Source: Allorhodopirellula solitaria (lineage in GTDB: Bacteria > Planctomycetota > Planctomycetia > Pirellulales > Pirellulaceae). From it: 64,000 nt of DNA. The stretch covers positions 552,091 through 616,090 of the forward strand of contig NZ_SJPK01000001.1 in NCBI RefSeq assembly GCF_007859855.1. The letters run 5' to 3'. This document shows, one piece after another, positions 1-8,132 of this stretch. The position numbers and the translations under genes were made by a program. Below the pieces are notes generated by a model that worked only from the letters and a program-made list of their open reading frames with translations, did not search any database and was not told the origin of the DNA. The first letter of the stretch is position 1; every line of letters begins with the position of its first letter.

Positions 1-1
1 T

Positions 2-904
2 ATCTCACTCGATTCGATCGCGGTCTACCGGCGGATGAACATCGGCACGGCGAAGCCATCGGCCGAGGAGCAACAGAGCGTCGCCCATCATCTGATCGAT
101 GTCGTCGAGCCCGATCAAGAAACGAGCGTCGCCGAGTACCTCGCGACCGCCCATGAACTCGTCGACCAAATTCACGCACGCGGCAATCGCCCGATGTTCG
201 TCGGGGGCACGCCGATGTATTTGAAGGGCATTTTGCGGGGATTCGATCCCGGCCCGCCTGCCGATGAGGCGTTCCGAGCGGCGGTGATGGAAGATGTCCA
301 GCGACATGGCGCCGCAGCGCTGCATCAAAGGCTCGAGCAAGTCGACCCGTTGTCAGCATCGCGGATTCAATCGCACGACGTGCGACGAATGATCCGGGCA
401 CTCGAGTTCGCCCGCCAAACGGGAACACCGATCAGCCACCGGCAACAACAGTTCGATGTCGAGCGCCGACCCGACGAGGGACTCGCCTTCGTCCTGCAGA
501 CACCACGCCACGTGCTGCACCGGAGAATCGCGTCTCGAGTCGAGGAGATGTTTGCCAGCGGGCTCGTCGATGAGATCCGAGCCTTGGTCGCAGACTACCC
601 CGCCCTGTCTCGGACGGCCGGGACGGCGGTTGGCTACCGAGAGGTGCTGCAGAGCGACGAGTTTCGCCAGTGGTTGGCTGAGCCACAGACGAAACCGGAT
701 TGGTCGGCGGTTGCTGAACAAGTGCTCTTCCATACCCGGAGACTCGCCCGCCGCCAAGAGACATGGTTTCGTTCCATGGGCGAGCTCCGCGGCATCGCAA
801 CACACTGTGAAGACGAGGAAAATCGGCGACCGAGCGAGACATTGGTGCAGGAGATGGTAGGTGCCATAAAAAGCCACAGTGTGTGGACCCACACCGCCCG
901 CTGA
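2..904 (+). CDS. miaA: tRNA dimethylallyltransferase MiaA, 5'-truncated by window edge
   Basis: Transfers a dimethylallyl group from DMAPP to N6 of A37 in tRNAs reading UNN codons, in the cytoplasm. The frame is open from base 2; the first visible residues (ISLDSIAVYRRMNIGTAKP) match the MiaA motif that follows the ATP-type P-loop, so the P-loop and perhaps 35-45 residues lie upstream. The internal ATG at position 35 is not the start. Further family signs are FVGGTPMYLKGILRG, the RRMIRALEF stretch, and TAVGYREVL followed by QTRRLARRQETWF-like residues near the end. The 300 visible residues agree with a usual length of about 300-330. No co-directional partner is close; pdxH converges on it. 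Confidence 0.95.
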   Translation: MSLDSIAVYRRMNIGTAKPSAEEQQSVAHHLIDVVEPDQETSVAEYLATAHELVDQIHARGNRPMFVGGTPMYLKGILRGFDPGPPADEAFRAAVMEDVQRHGAAALHQRLEQVDPLSASRIQSHDVRRMIRALEFARQTGTPISHRQQQFDVERRPDEGLAFVLQTPRHVLHRRIASRVEEMFASGLVDEIRALVADYPALSRTAGTAVGYREVLQSDEFRQWLAEPQTKPDWSAVAEQVLFHTRRLARRQETWFRSMGELRGIATHCEDEENRRPSETLVQEMVGAIKSHSVWTHTAR

Positions 905-932
905 AGAGGTCATGCACTTTCAAGTGTTTGTG

Positions 933-1676
933 CTAGGGCGACCGCCGTGAGAGCTGCCAAGGCGTCTGCGGCCCTGCGTCGGAAGGCCGCGTGTACACAA
1001 TGCGGTCGTGCAGCCGATTGGTGCGACCTTGCCAAAATTCGATCTCGACCGGTGTCACCGCATATCCGCCCCACTTTTCCGGCAGCGGGACGGTCGTATT
1101 GGGCGGGTACTTTTCGGCCAGCTCAGCCATCCGCTGCTCGAGGATCTCACGCGACTCGATCGTCGACGACTGCGTGCTCGCGTGAGCACCGAGTTGGCTC
1201 TCGTAGGGGCGAGATTGAAAATAGGCCGTCGAAGATTCTCGATCCGTGCGTTCGGCCCGCCCCGACACGAGCACTTGACGCTGCAGATGCGGCCAAAAAA
1301 AACAGAGACTCACGTTCGCATTGGCCGCGATCTGGCGACTCTTGGTGGACTCGTAACTCGTGTAGAAAACGAATTGTTTCGAGGTGATTCCCTTCAGCAA
1401 TACCGTGCGGCTGGTCACATCTCCCGCTGCGGTCGTAGTCGAGAGTGTCATCGCATTGGGCTCGAACCAGCCCGGGATGCCTGCCTCCTGGGCAACGGAC
1501 TCCCTGGTGACCGGATGGGCATCGTGGGGGCGTCCGGTCGCTTCGGCAAACCAGAGTTCGAACTGAACCAGCGGGTCGTCGTGGACGTCCTGAATATCGA
1601 GGCCACCGAGCGTGTAGTCTCGCCGCATCTGGTCGATACGCGCTGGTTGCGGAGCTTCGTGGGGCGATGAATTCAT
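933..1676 (-). CDS. pdxH: Pyridoxamine 5'-phosphate oxidase
   Basis: FMN-dependent oxidase that converts pyridoxamine/pyridoxine 5'-phosphate to pyridoxal 5'-phosphate (vitamin B6 salvage), cytoplasmic. The 247 residues start with the planctomycete-like MRRDYTLGGLDIQD stretch. FMN-binding segments are SRTVLLKGI, TSYESTKSRQIAAN and CFFWPHLQRQVLVSG. The substrate-binding part includes SRPYESQLGAHAS, and the C-terminal GRTNRLHDR carries the conserved Arg-x-His pair. Length is slightly above the E. coli protein (218). The last residues (SRRSP) deviate from the usual C-terminal RLxP. It stands alone, convergent with miaA. Confidence 0.95.
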   Translation of the reverse strand: MNSSPHEAPQPARIDQMRRDYTLGGLDIQDVHDDPLVQFELWFAEATGRPHDAHPVTRESVAQEAGIPGWFEPNAMTLSTTTAAGDVTSRTVLLKGITSKQFVFYTSYESTKSRQIAANANVSLCFFWPHLQRQVLVSGRAERTDRESSTAYFQSRPYESQLGAHASTQSSTIESREILEQRMAELAEKYPPNTTVPLPEKWGGYAVTPVEIEFWQGRTNRLHDRIVYTRPSDAGPQTPWQLSRRSP

Positions 1677-1848
1677 GATTTATCCTAAAAATCCAGGTCG
1701 AGGCTCGCTCCCCATCAGGCTGGGGAGAAAGCATTTTCAATGAAACAAAGATGCTTTGGCGCGCCAATTGCCCCTTATCGGAATTGTTGTGAGGGTGCCT
1801 GCCAAGGTGGCTCACACAGCAATTCTCTTTTTCTATTGAGGTTCTAAC

Positions 1849-2592
1849 GTGCGAAATTCCCAAGTGGGCGATCTGTTGGTAGCGACGACTGAGGTCGACG
1901 GTACGGTACTCAATCGCGGCGTGTGTTTGCTCGTTTATGAGGACGAGGAGTCCGCAGTAGGCGTGATGCTCAATCGGCCCATGCGATTGTTTCAGTCTCC
2001 CCAAAACCAGGAGCTGCCGGGCGAAATCCAGCTGCCAAACTCGAATCCGACGAATCGCCTGTCGCAATTTGAGACGCCCGCCGAGGCGGATGCAGTTGAT
2101 TTCTCGGGCGATGAGGCCGCGGACGACGCACCCGATTCCGTCAGCTCGCCCAATTCTCCAGCCGAGCACGCTGTCGCGTTCACGGGACCCTCTGGGGATC
2201 CTGAGGCGGGTGAGATCCTCGCAGGAAAATCGTTGTATTTTGGTGGCCCACTCTCTGGACCCGTCGTGGCGGTGCACGGCGCCGAGCACCTCGCTGAAGC
2301 CGAGGCGGGCGAAGGGATCTTCGTGGCCGCGCAGCGCGACTATCTCGAAGCTCTCTTGCAAGCCGAACAGCCGGTGCCCTATCGGCTGATCGTTGGCCAT
2401 TTGGGCTGGTCTCAGTACCAATTGTCCAACGAGATTGAAGACGGCGTGTGGCATCGGATCCGTGCGACCAATGACATTCTCTCCACCGCCGATGAATGGC
2501 TGTGGCCAAAACTGATTCGCGCTGCGACCGCAGGTAGTGTTTCGCGTTGGTTGGGGACCGAACACGTTGCCGATGCTCATCTACTCAACTAA
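1849..2592 (+). CDS. YqgE/AlgH family protein (DUF179) with acidic insertion
   Basis: Member of the YqgE/AlgH family, whose biochemical role is unknown. Family marks are VGDLLVATTEVDG at the N-terminus, VGVMLNRPM near residue 44, LYFGGPLSGPV near 127 and the C-terminal VGHLGWSQYQL. A GTG start at 1849 gives the conserved N-terminus. Compared with the usual length of about 190 residues this one has 247; the extra part is an acidic, Ala/Glu/Asp/Ser-rich segment at about residues 55-115 inserted between the two conserved halves. A short hairpin follows the stop codon. Confidence 0.9.
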   Translation: MRNSQVGDLLVATTEVDGTVLNRGVCLLVYEDEESAVGVMLNRPMRLFQSPQNQELPGEIQLPNSNPTNRLSQFETPAEADAVDFSGDEAADDAPDSVSSPNSPAEHAVAFTGPSGDPEAGEILAGKSLYFGGPLSGPVVAVHGAEHLAEAEAGEGIFVAAQRDYLEALLQAEQPVPYRLIVGHLGWSQYQLSNEIEDGVWHRIRATNDILSTADEWLWPKLIRAATAGSVSRWLGTEHVADAHLLN

Positions 2593-2607
2593 GATCATCG
2601 TTATTGC

Positions 2608-2632
2608 GTGACGTCGATTCGCTCGGCGTCAC
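2608..2632 (+). terminator. Possible hairpin after the YqgE/AlgH gene
   Basis: A 10-bp inverted repeat with one G-T mismatch around a TTCGC loop starts 15 bases after the stop codon. It has no clear T run, so it may be a weak terminator or a transcript-stabilising hairpin. Confidence 0.35.
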
Positions 2633-2666
2633 CCCTCCTCCACCCATCTAGCTAGTAAATACTCCT

Positions 2667-3095
2667 GTGTCTGAGCGCCCGCTGTCTGGTTTTTCTTCGC
2701 GTGGTCGCTCACGCGATGAGGATGACGAAGAAAAGAAGAAGCCGTTTCGAATCCAGAAGAAACGTTTGGGCGAAATCAAATACATTCGCGATGATGGTGA
2801 GTTCGGTTTTATCCAAGCCGAAGATTTTCGCGAAGACGTGTTTTTTCACAAGATGTCCTGGGACGGCGATCCGCGCATCGTCCCCCAAAACGAGATGTAC
2901 GTCGAGTTTGAACTGGACGACGATCACTATGAAGCGACCCAGAAATTGCGGGCGAAGGTCGTGCGTCCAACGCACCGTCCGTCTGGTCGCAAACTCAAGG
3001 CCAGCGACTCGCCCTACGAAATAGTCTTCCACCACCCGCGTGCCCGTCGCAAACGTCCCACGTGGCGCGAAGACAGTGCTGACGACGGCTCTTAA
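2667..3095 (+). CDS. Cold-shock-domain protein
   Basis: Probable single-stranded nucleic-acid-binding protein of 142 residues. After a charged N-terminal tail (residues 1-30, with RDEDDEEKKKPF), a cold-shock-like OB fold is visible at about 32-100: GEIKYIRDDGEFGFIQ corresponds to the RNP1 part (K-G-F-G-F-I in CspA) and DVFFHKM to RNP2 (VFVHF). The domain is divergent, and a basic tail (HHPRARRKRP) follows. The GTG at 2667 is the start because it opens the frame just after the intergenic region. The target RNA is unknown. Confidence 0.75.
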   Translation: MSERPLSGFSSRGRSRDEDDEEKKKPFRIQKKRLGEIKYIRDDGEFGFIQAEDFREDVFFHKMSWDGDPRIVPQNEMYVEFELDDDHYEATQKLRAKVVRPTHRPSGRKLKASDSPYEIVFHHPRARRKRPTWREDSADDGS

Positions 3096-3154
3096 TCAGT
3101 CCATTGAGGCGTTCTCGATGGGAGCCGGCCCCGCTGAGCAGGTGCGGACGTTTC

Positions 3155-3216
3155 CGGTGGTATTCGCCACGCTCAAACGGCTAGCTATTTTCGCTACCGC
3201 CCTCGACGTAGAAAAG
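3155..3216 (+). repeat. Degenerate copy of the intergenic core repeat
   Basis: This stretch resembles 7531-7592 and, in reverse complement, 12649-12710. All share a GGTGGT-TTCGC start, GCTCAAAC, a CTATTTTC segment and a final CGTAGxA. Here the ACGCC-TTC-GGCGT mini-hairpin of the other copies is decayed. Confidence 0.5.
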
Positions 3217-3272
3217 CTGGTGGTGACTTGCAAATCGGCTCGCCCCCCCCATGGACGCAGTTCACCTGGCGG

Positions 3273-3533
3273 TTACTTGAACTCTTCATCAAAGGCCGCG
3301 AAATCGTCCGCTGCCACAGCGTCACCGGCAGGTTGGTCAGAAAATTCTTCCGCACCCTCGAATTCCTCCACCACGTCCTCGTCTTCCATCGAATCGCTAT
3401 TTTCGTAGCTCTCATCAAGCGGCTCTTCGGTCACCGCTGGCGGATCTTGATTTCGCTTCTCCAGAACAGCCGCGACGGTGAACGCGATGATCAGAACGAG
3501 AGTAAAAACAACCCAGCAGATGAAGAGAATCAT
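3273..3533 (-). CDS. Small single-pass membrane protein with acidic tail
   Basis: Hypothetical protein of 86 residues when started at the ATG whose complement lies at 3531-3533 (MILFICWVVF). An upstream start at 3593 would add 20 residues with no membrane character. One hydrophobic helix covers residues 1-24, followed by EKRNQDPP and a strongly acidic tail of about 60 residues rich in Glu/Asp (EEPLDES, MEDEDVVEEFEG). This suggests a membrane anchor with an acidic cytoplasmic or periplasmic tail. I do not recognise a family. It is convergent with the cold-shock gene. Confidence 0.55.
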   Translation of the reverse strand: MILFICWVVFTLVLIIAFTVAAVLEKRNQDPPAVTEEPLDESYENSDSMEDEDVVEEFEGAEEFSDQPAGDAVAADDFAAFDEEFK

Positions 3534-3715
3534 GGGCGAGGGGCGGCAATCGAGGAGAGGAACCGAATTGGGATACGTCGCAGCGGGCGTCAATTTCGTT
3601 CAACGAAACGAACAGGTTCGGCACGCGAGCAAGCCTGCCCGAGCCAACGTGAACCGTTCTGTCGCTGCTGACAGCCGTCCATTCTAATCCAAACAATACC
3701 TCCCGTAGTGAAAAA

Positions 3716-4504
3716 ATGCCGCTCGACGTCCTCTACGAAGACAATCACCTGCTCGTCGTCAATAAGCCCGCTGGATTAGCCACGATGGGTGACGGCGACC
3801 GGGCTACCTTGCATAGCCTAGCGGGGTCCTACCTGAAGGAAAAATACGAAAAGCCCCACGGCGTGTACGTGGGCATCGTCAGCCGTCTTGATTCACTCGT
3901 CTCTGGGGTGATCGTGTTGGCCCGGACCAGCAAAGCGGCTGCGAGATTGAACGCCCAGTTTGCCGGCCACGCGCGCGACCTCAATAGCAAGACCGGCAAA
4001 CCAGCGGGCGGAGGCGAGCCAGCGGGGGGAAAGAATCGACCACCTTCGATTCGGAAAACCTACCTGGCGGTCGCTCGAGCTGAGCCACATCGTAGCGCGC
4101 CATTGGCCGATCGAGGCCAGCTCGATGATTTTCTCTACAAGGACGATGACGCACACCGAATGCGAGCCGCACGAACCGTTCGCGAGGACGCGAAAGCCGC
4201 GTCGCTGTTGTTTCAAACCTTGGCCTCGAGTGATCACAGCAGTGTGCTGGCGATCGCCCCACTGACGGGGCGGAAGCACCAGATCCGTGTCCAGCTGGCG
4301 GCGCGAGGATGGCCAATTCTCGGCGATCGCAAGTACGGCAGCCAGACGCCATGGCCAACCGGGATTGCCTTGCACAGCCACCGGCTGACGATCGAACATC
4401 CAACACGGCGCGAGCCGATGACATTCGTCGCTCCCCTGCCCGTGGACTGGAACCGCGTGCGGTCCCGCGAACTGCTCGCAAAGATCGATGCACTGAGCTG
4501 GTAA
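3716..4504 (+). CDS. RluA-family RNA pseudouridine synthase
   Basis: Isomerises uridine to pseudouridine in rRNA or tRNA; the exact target cannot be assigned. The 262 residues have the RluA core without an S4 domain: VLYEDNHLLVVNKPAGL at the N-terminus, the catalytic loop SRLDSLVSGV with Asp59 (usual HRLDxxTSG), KTYLAVAR, and the C-terminal LTGRKHQIRVQL and GDRKYG motifs. A basic Gly/Pro-rich insertion (about residues 95-115) lies before KTYLAV. The TAA stop codon (4502-4504) is formed by the first bases of a palindromic repeat element, suggesting that the element inserted at the 3' end of the gene. Confidence 0.9.
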   Translation: MPLDVLYEDNHLLVVNKPAGLATMGDGDRATLHSLAGSYLKEKYEKPHGVYVGIVSRLDSLVSGVIVLARTSKAAARLNAQFAGHARDLNSKTGKPAGGGEPAGGKNRPPSIRKTYLAVARAEPHRSAPLADRGQLDDFLYKDDDAHRMRAARTVREDAKAASLLFQTLASSDHSSVLAIAPLTGRKHQIRVQLAARGWPILGDRKYGSQTPWPTGIALHSHRLTIEHPTRREPMTFVAPLPVDWNRVRSRELLAKIDALSW

Positions 4505-4615
4505 GCAACGCACGATCAATTTCTGTCGCAGTGGACGAGGCGACGAGTCCAAAGCCGCAGGACTCGTCGCCTCGTCCACTACTAAAACCGAAACATATTC
4601 ATCGTGTGTTGCTAA
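4501..4615. repeat. Palindromic MITE-like element, copy A
   Basis: A perfect 21-bp inverted repeat (4530-4550 and 4560-4580, sequence AGTGGACGAGGCGACGAGTCC and its complement) encloses a 9-base loop. It is flanked by imperfect outer inverted repeats of about 20 bases (GTAAGCAACGCACGATCAAT at the left, its near-complement ending near 4615). The same arms recur at 41116-41166 in opposite orientation and, with a longer interior, at 12611-12904. No coding capacity is seen, so a non-autonomous or REP-like element is likely. Confidence 0.85.
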
Positions 4616-4634
4616 GTTCCCGTTCTTACGCGGT

Positions 4635-5888
4635 TCATCGGCATGTTGCTTCGGCGAGACATTGACGCAGGTACTGCAGTGCCGCCTTGGCGATCCGAGC
4701 GTGCACGATGCTGGGGTGTCCACCAATGTTCTCGGTCTGCGACGTCAACCTGCCGTCGGGATGCCCGACTGAAAAGGTGACGTCCGACGCGGGCGTGACG
4801 TCGTTTTTGAGCCGATTCAGATCGGGGTACGCATCGACGACAACCATCCAGTCCGCTGTGAAACGCTCGCCAATCTTCTGCACGCAGTCCTGGTGCGTAG
4901 CGTCAGAGGTATCCAGGCCGGCGAAATGTCGCAGTTCCGCATTGCCAACCAATGACAAACCACCGGCAAGGACAGGAGAATCCCCGAGGGCAGCGAACCA
5001 ATCGCCCAGTGGGGCCGCGTGGCCGAGTTCGATCACACACAATCGCTCGTTTCGGTCTCGCAGTTGGGCATCGACGGCATGCTGCTGTTCGAAGGTTTCG
5101 CCATCTCCAAAATACAGATCACCGACACGCTGCATGATCTCCTGATGCGTCGTTGCGATCATCGCCTCACACTCGGCGACACTGTCGGCGAGCGCCGAGA
5201 TGCGTAGCGAGATCGTTGCTGCACTGACGGTGATCCCCACCCGAGGTTGCCGTTGGCGAGAAATCATCTCGCCCAGCCTTTGTTCCATATCACTTTCGCC
5301 CAGTCCAAAGAACTTCATCACGCTGTTGCGAATGTGCTTGCCCCCCTCAGCGATAGAGAGAATAGCGGGGGCAACCGAATCATCGAACATTCGCGTCATC
5401 TCGGCGGGCACGCCTGGCAGAGCAAAGATCCGTGAGGTCGACCCGTCCGGCCGTGTGGCGACGACGTCGACACCGGGTGCGGTGCCCTGCGGATTGAGAA
5501 TTGGATTGGCCCCGCGGGGAAACATCGCTTGCCTGCGGTTTCGCTCCGGCATCTGACGCCCGCGGCGAGTGAACATGGCTTCAATTCTGGCGAACGAATC
5601 CGCATCGAACTGCAGTGGCATGCCCAGCGATTCGGCGATCGCTTCACGGGTCAGATCATCACGCGTTGGTCCGAGCCCACCTGTCGCGACGACGAGATCG
5701 GCACGCTGCACAGCGATTCGAAAGACGTCGATGTTGTGCGACAAAGTATCGCCGACCGTGCTATGGAAGTGAACCTCGACCCCCAGTTCCGCCAGCCGGC
5801 GACTGATCCATGCCGTGTTGGTGTCCAGCCGAGAGCCGCTGGTCATTTCATCACCGATCGAGATGATTTCTGCAGTGAGATGAGCCAT
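4635..5888 (-). CDS. CinA-family protein (competence/damage-inducible protein A type)
   Basis: 417 residues. The N-terminal MoCF-biosynthesis-like domain (about 1-170, COG1058) is well kept: AEIISIGDEMTSG, DTNTAWISRRLAELG, VVATGGLGPTRDDLTREAIAE and a FALPGVPAEM segment. In known relatives this part has ADP-ribose pyrophosphatase activity. The C-terminal region (about 280-417) sits where the NMN deamidase (PncC) domain should be, but reads LCVIELGHAAPLG where AESCTGG is expected, so the catalytic serine appears lost. NAD salvage by deamidation is therefore doubtful for this copy. It is monocistronic and divergent from the EboE-like gene. Confidence 0.85.
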   Translation of the reverse strand: MAHLTAEIISIGDEMTSGSRLDTNTAWISRRLAELGVEVHFHSTVGDTLSHNIDVFRIAVQRADLVVATGGLGPTRDDLTREAIAESLGMPLQFDADSFARIEAMFTRRGRQMPERNRRQAMFPRGANPILNPQGTAPGVDVVATRPDGSTSRIFALPGVPAEMTRMFDDSVAPAILSIAEGGKHIRNSVMKFFGLGESDMEQRLGEMISRQRQPRVGITVSAATISLRISALADSVAECEAMIATTHQEIMQRVGDLYFGDGETFEQQHAVDAQLRDRNERLCVIELGHAAPLGDWFAALGDSPVLAGGLSLVGNAELRHFAGLDTSDATHQDCVQKIGERFTADWMVVVDAYPDLNRLKNDVTPASDVTFSVGHPDGRLTSQTENIGGHPSIVHARIAKAALQYLRQCLAEATCR

Positions 5889-6049
5889 AGGAGTGCACGA
5901 TTGCTGAAGGTGGATGGGATACGGCGTGAGCGGAAACTACCTTGCCGGGGCGACAAGCGGGGCTCGGCAGTTTACGCTCTACGACTTCGTAGCGGAACTC
6001 ACGGCAATGTTCCCTATGGCAATGCATTCGATAAGGTAGTTTTTTCTCC

Positions 6050-7294
6050 ATGCGATCCGATTCACGCGCCCATTGGACACTGGGTTATTGCACGAATATT
6101 CATGCGGGTACCGAGGTTCCCCAGATCTGCGATACGCTCAATGACATCTCCGCCGAAGTCGCTCGGCGGTGGCAGTCAAAGGATCGCCTCGGTGTGGGAC
6201 TATGGTTACCGCAGCCCGCCTGCCGGACGCTGCGACGACAGGGCATGCCGCCGCTCGTCGAAGCGATCGAGCAGAACGATCTGTTGGCATACACCATCAA
6301 TGGTTTTCCTTTCGAGGACTTCCACAAAGAACGCGTCAAGCACGACGTCTATCTCCCCACGTGGTGGACGGATGCGCGTGTTTCGTTCACGCGTGATCTT
6401 GCCAAAGTGCTCGCCGAACTACTGCCCGAGGAAACCACGACCGGAACGATCAGTACTCTACCGATCGGTTGGCCGCGGCAGGTTGACGAATTCGAATCCG
6501 ATGGGGGAGAGCCCCGTTGGAGGGATGCCAGTGAAGAGGAGGTGCATCATGCGGGTACTAACTTCCGCCGTCTGGCCGAAGACCTGCGGATGCTAGAGAA
6601 TCGTACCGGCAAGCGGATCATCGTTGCCATCGAACCCGAGCCCGGCTGTCTGCTCCAACGCTCTGAAGAACTCGTCGAGTGGTTTCAGACCCAGCTGCCC
6701 GACCCCACACACCGGCGATACATCGGTGTCTGTCACGATGTCTGTCATTCCGCCGTGATGATGGAAGATCAACGAGCGACGCTGCAACAGTACGCCGATG
6801 CCGGCATCGTGCTGGGCAAGATCCAAGTCAGCAGCGCGATTGTTGCCGATTGGCAGTCGATTGATCCCTCCGATCACGCCGCCACCCTCGAACAACTACG
6901 CTCCTTCGCCGAAGACAGATACCTGCACCAAACCGGGCGTCAGCTCGCCGACGGTGGATTCGAATTGGCCGAAGACCTCCCCGAGCTTCTTGACCAAACC
7001 ACCGTAACTCCCGTGACCGATCGACGCTGGGTCATTCATTTCCACGTGCCCGTGTTCATGAAAGAATTCGGGTTCTTGAAGACCACGCAGGACCAGATCG
7101 GTGAGACTCTCGACGCCGTCGAGCAGCTCTCGGCCTCTCCGTCCCAGGAAACATCGTCCCATCGCCCGCTCGAATTCACTGGGCACCTGGAGGTGGAAAC
7201 CTACGCCTGGTCCGTCCTTCCCGACGAGATGCGTTCTGGCGATTTGGCAGTCGATATCGCCCACGAACTCGACTGGGTCGACGATCTACTTTGA
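6050..7294 (+). CDS. EboE-like metabolite-traffic TIM-barrel protein
   Basis: 414-residue protein resembling EboE, a xylose-isomerase-like TIM barrel from the ebo clusters thought to move metabolic precursors to the periplasm. Recognisable parts are LGYCTNIHAGTE at residues 11-22, LGVGLWLPQPACR, the YTINGFPFEDFH segment, and GTISTLPIGWPRQ. Later EPEPGCLLQRSEELVEWF, CHDVCHSAVM and HFHVPVFM fit metal-binding barrel strands. The rest of the ebo cluster (UbiA-like EboC, EboA, EboB, EboD, EboF) is not adjacent, so this is an orphan copy and its substrate is unknown. It is divergent from the cinA-like gene, with 161 bases between. Confidence 0.8.
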   Translation: MRSDSRAHWTLGYCTNIHAGTEVPQICDTLNDISAEVARRWQSKDRLGVGLWLPQPACRTLRRQGMPPLVEAIEQNDLLAYTINGFPFEDFHKERVKHDVYLPTWWTDARVSFTRDLAKVLAELLPEETTTGTISTLPIGWPRQVDEFESDGGEPRWRDASEEEVHHAGTNFRRLAEDLRMLENRTGKRIIVAIEPEPGCLLQRSEELVEWFQTQLPDPTHRRYIGVCHDVCHSAVMMEDQRATLQQYADAGIVLGKIQVSSAIVADWQSIDPSDHAATLEQLRSFAEDRYLHQTGRQLADGGFELAEDLPELLDQTTVTPVTDRRWVIHFHVPVFMKEFGFLKTTQDQIGETLDAVEQLSASPSQETSSHRPLEFTGHLEVETYAWSVLPDEMRSGDLAVDIAHELDWVDDLL

Positions 7295-7385
7295 TCATGC
7301 CTCCTGCGAACCCTCACTGATCTCCTCCTACCCCGCGCGCGCCCGGGTACCCCCACCATGAACCGAGGGCCTTACCGGGCGTCGC

Positions 7386-7681
7386 TTTATTGAGCCGAGA
7401 CGTGCAAGGAGCGCGGGAACAATACGTGTCGTATTGGACGAAGCATCGAGCTGTTGGATACCCAGAAGTATCCCGTCGTGAATGATCTTCCACCCCATCC
7501 GGGGTTAGCGTTTGCTTTTGGCGACCTATCAGGTGGTGTTCGCTGACGCTCAAACCACCGGCTATTTTCTTCAACGCCTTCGGCGTAGGAGAATTTGTGG
7601 AGGATCTCCAGCTCGTCGACTTGTCGACCACAGAAAAGCTTTCGAAAAATTCGCCACTTATTGAACACGCATTGCTAAGTG
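7386..7681. repeat. Degenerate palindromic element, copy D, with core repeat
   Basis: Related to the element at 12575-12933. GAGCTGTTGGATACCC on the left and CCAGCTCGTCGACTTGTCGACCAC on the right correspond to the inner arms, and GCATTGCTAAG at about 7671-7681 to the outer end. Inside, at 7531-7592, is the core repeat with the ACGCC-TTC-GGCGT hairpin. The arms have decayed, so this is probably an old copy. The open frame in the reverse strand (7387-7668) is repeat-derived and not called as a gene. Confidence 0.6.
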
Positions 7682-7746
7682 GCCGGATAGACGCCACCAC
7701 TCGGGGCCTTACGGCCAATGCCATCTACTTTCGACCGCGAAGCGGT

Positions 7747-7829
7747 CTTGGTAACCCGCTGCGTCAGCGAAGATCACTTGTTCGCCACGCAAAACACTGC
7801 ATTTTCCTCGCTGATGCGTCGGGCTACCA
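7747..7829 (+). repeat. Second intergenic repeat module, copy 1
   Basis: Direct repeat of 40935-41018: both start CTTGGTAAC, contain CCACGCAAAxCACTGCATTT, and end with CTCGCTGAxGC followed by ACCA, with scattered differences. In both places it lies close to a palindromic element and a GGGGCCTTAC-type segment (7706-7716 here). The remainder of the 7295-8132 gap (7830-8132) shows no gene or repeat I recognise. Confidence 0.6.
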
Positions 7830-8132
7830 TCGGCTTTGACGTGAGCTGGCGCCAACGGCAGGGGATGTGTCGGCCTCCGGCCTGACAACAATTGCAATTG
7901 CTCGGCCAGGCTGCGTTGGGCCAAGTGCATTGGATCTCCCCACGCTCAACGTGGATGCCCCCCATTTTTTTGCACGTGCCGGTTCATTACGGTATGCTGG
8001 GTCGGTCGCGTAGAAGGCGGACGAGCGATTTAGCGGGGTGCTTGGCCTCGCAACACCAGCCTTTTGGGTGACTCAGAAACCACTGCCGCAGACTGCTGCG
8101 GTCCCACCTTAGCGCTGAACCACTGCTGAAAT

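Noticed and set aside
1147-2580. Long reverse-strand open frame (477 codons) across pdxH and the YqgE/AlgH gene
   Set aside because: Antisense shadow of two well-supported genes; the translation is rich in Arg/His/Pro and shows no family motif.
7387-7668. Reverse frame with KFSYAEGVEENSRW-like translation
   Set aside because: It is the translation of the intergenic repeat; the same peptide string appears in another frame at 12633-12932, so it is repeat-derived, not a protein family.
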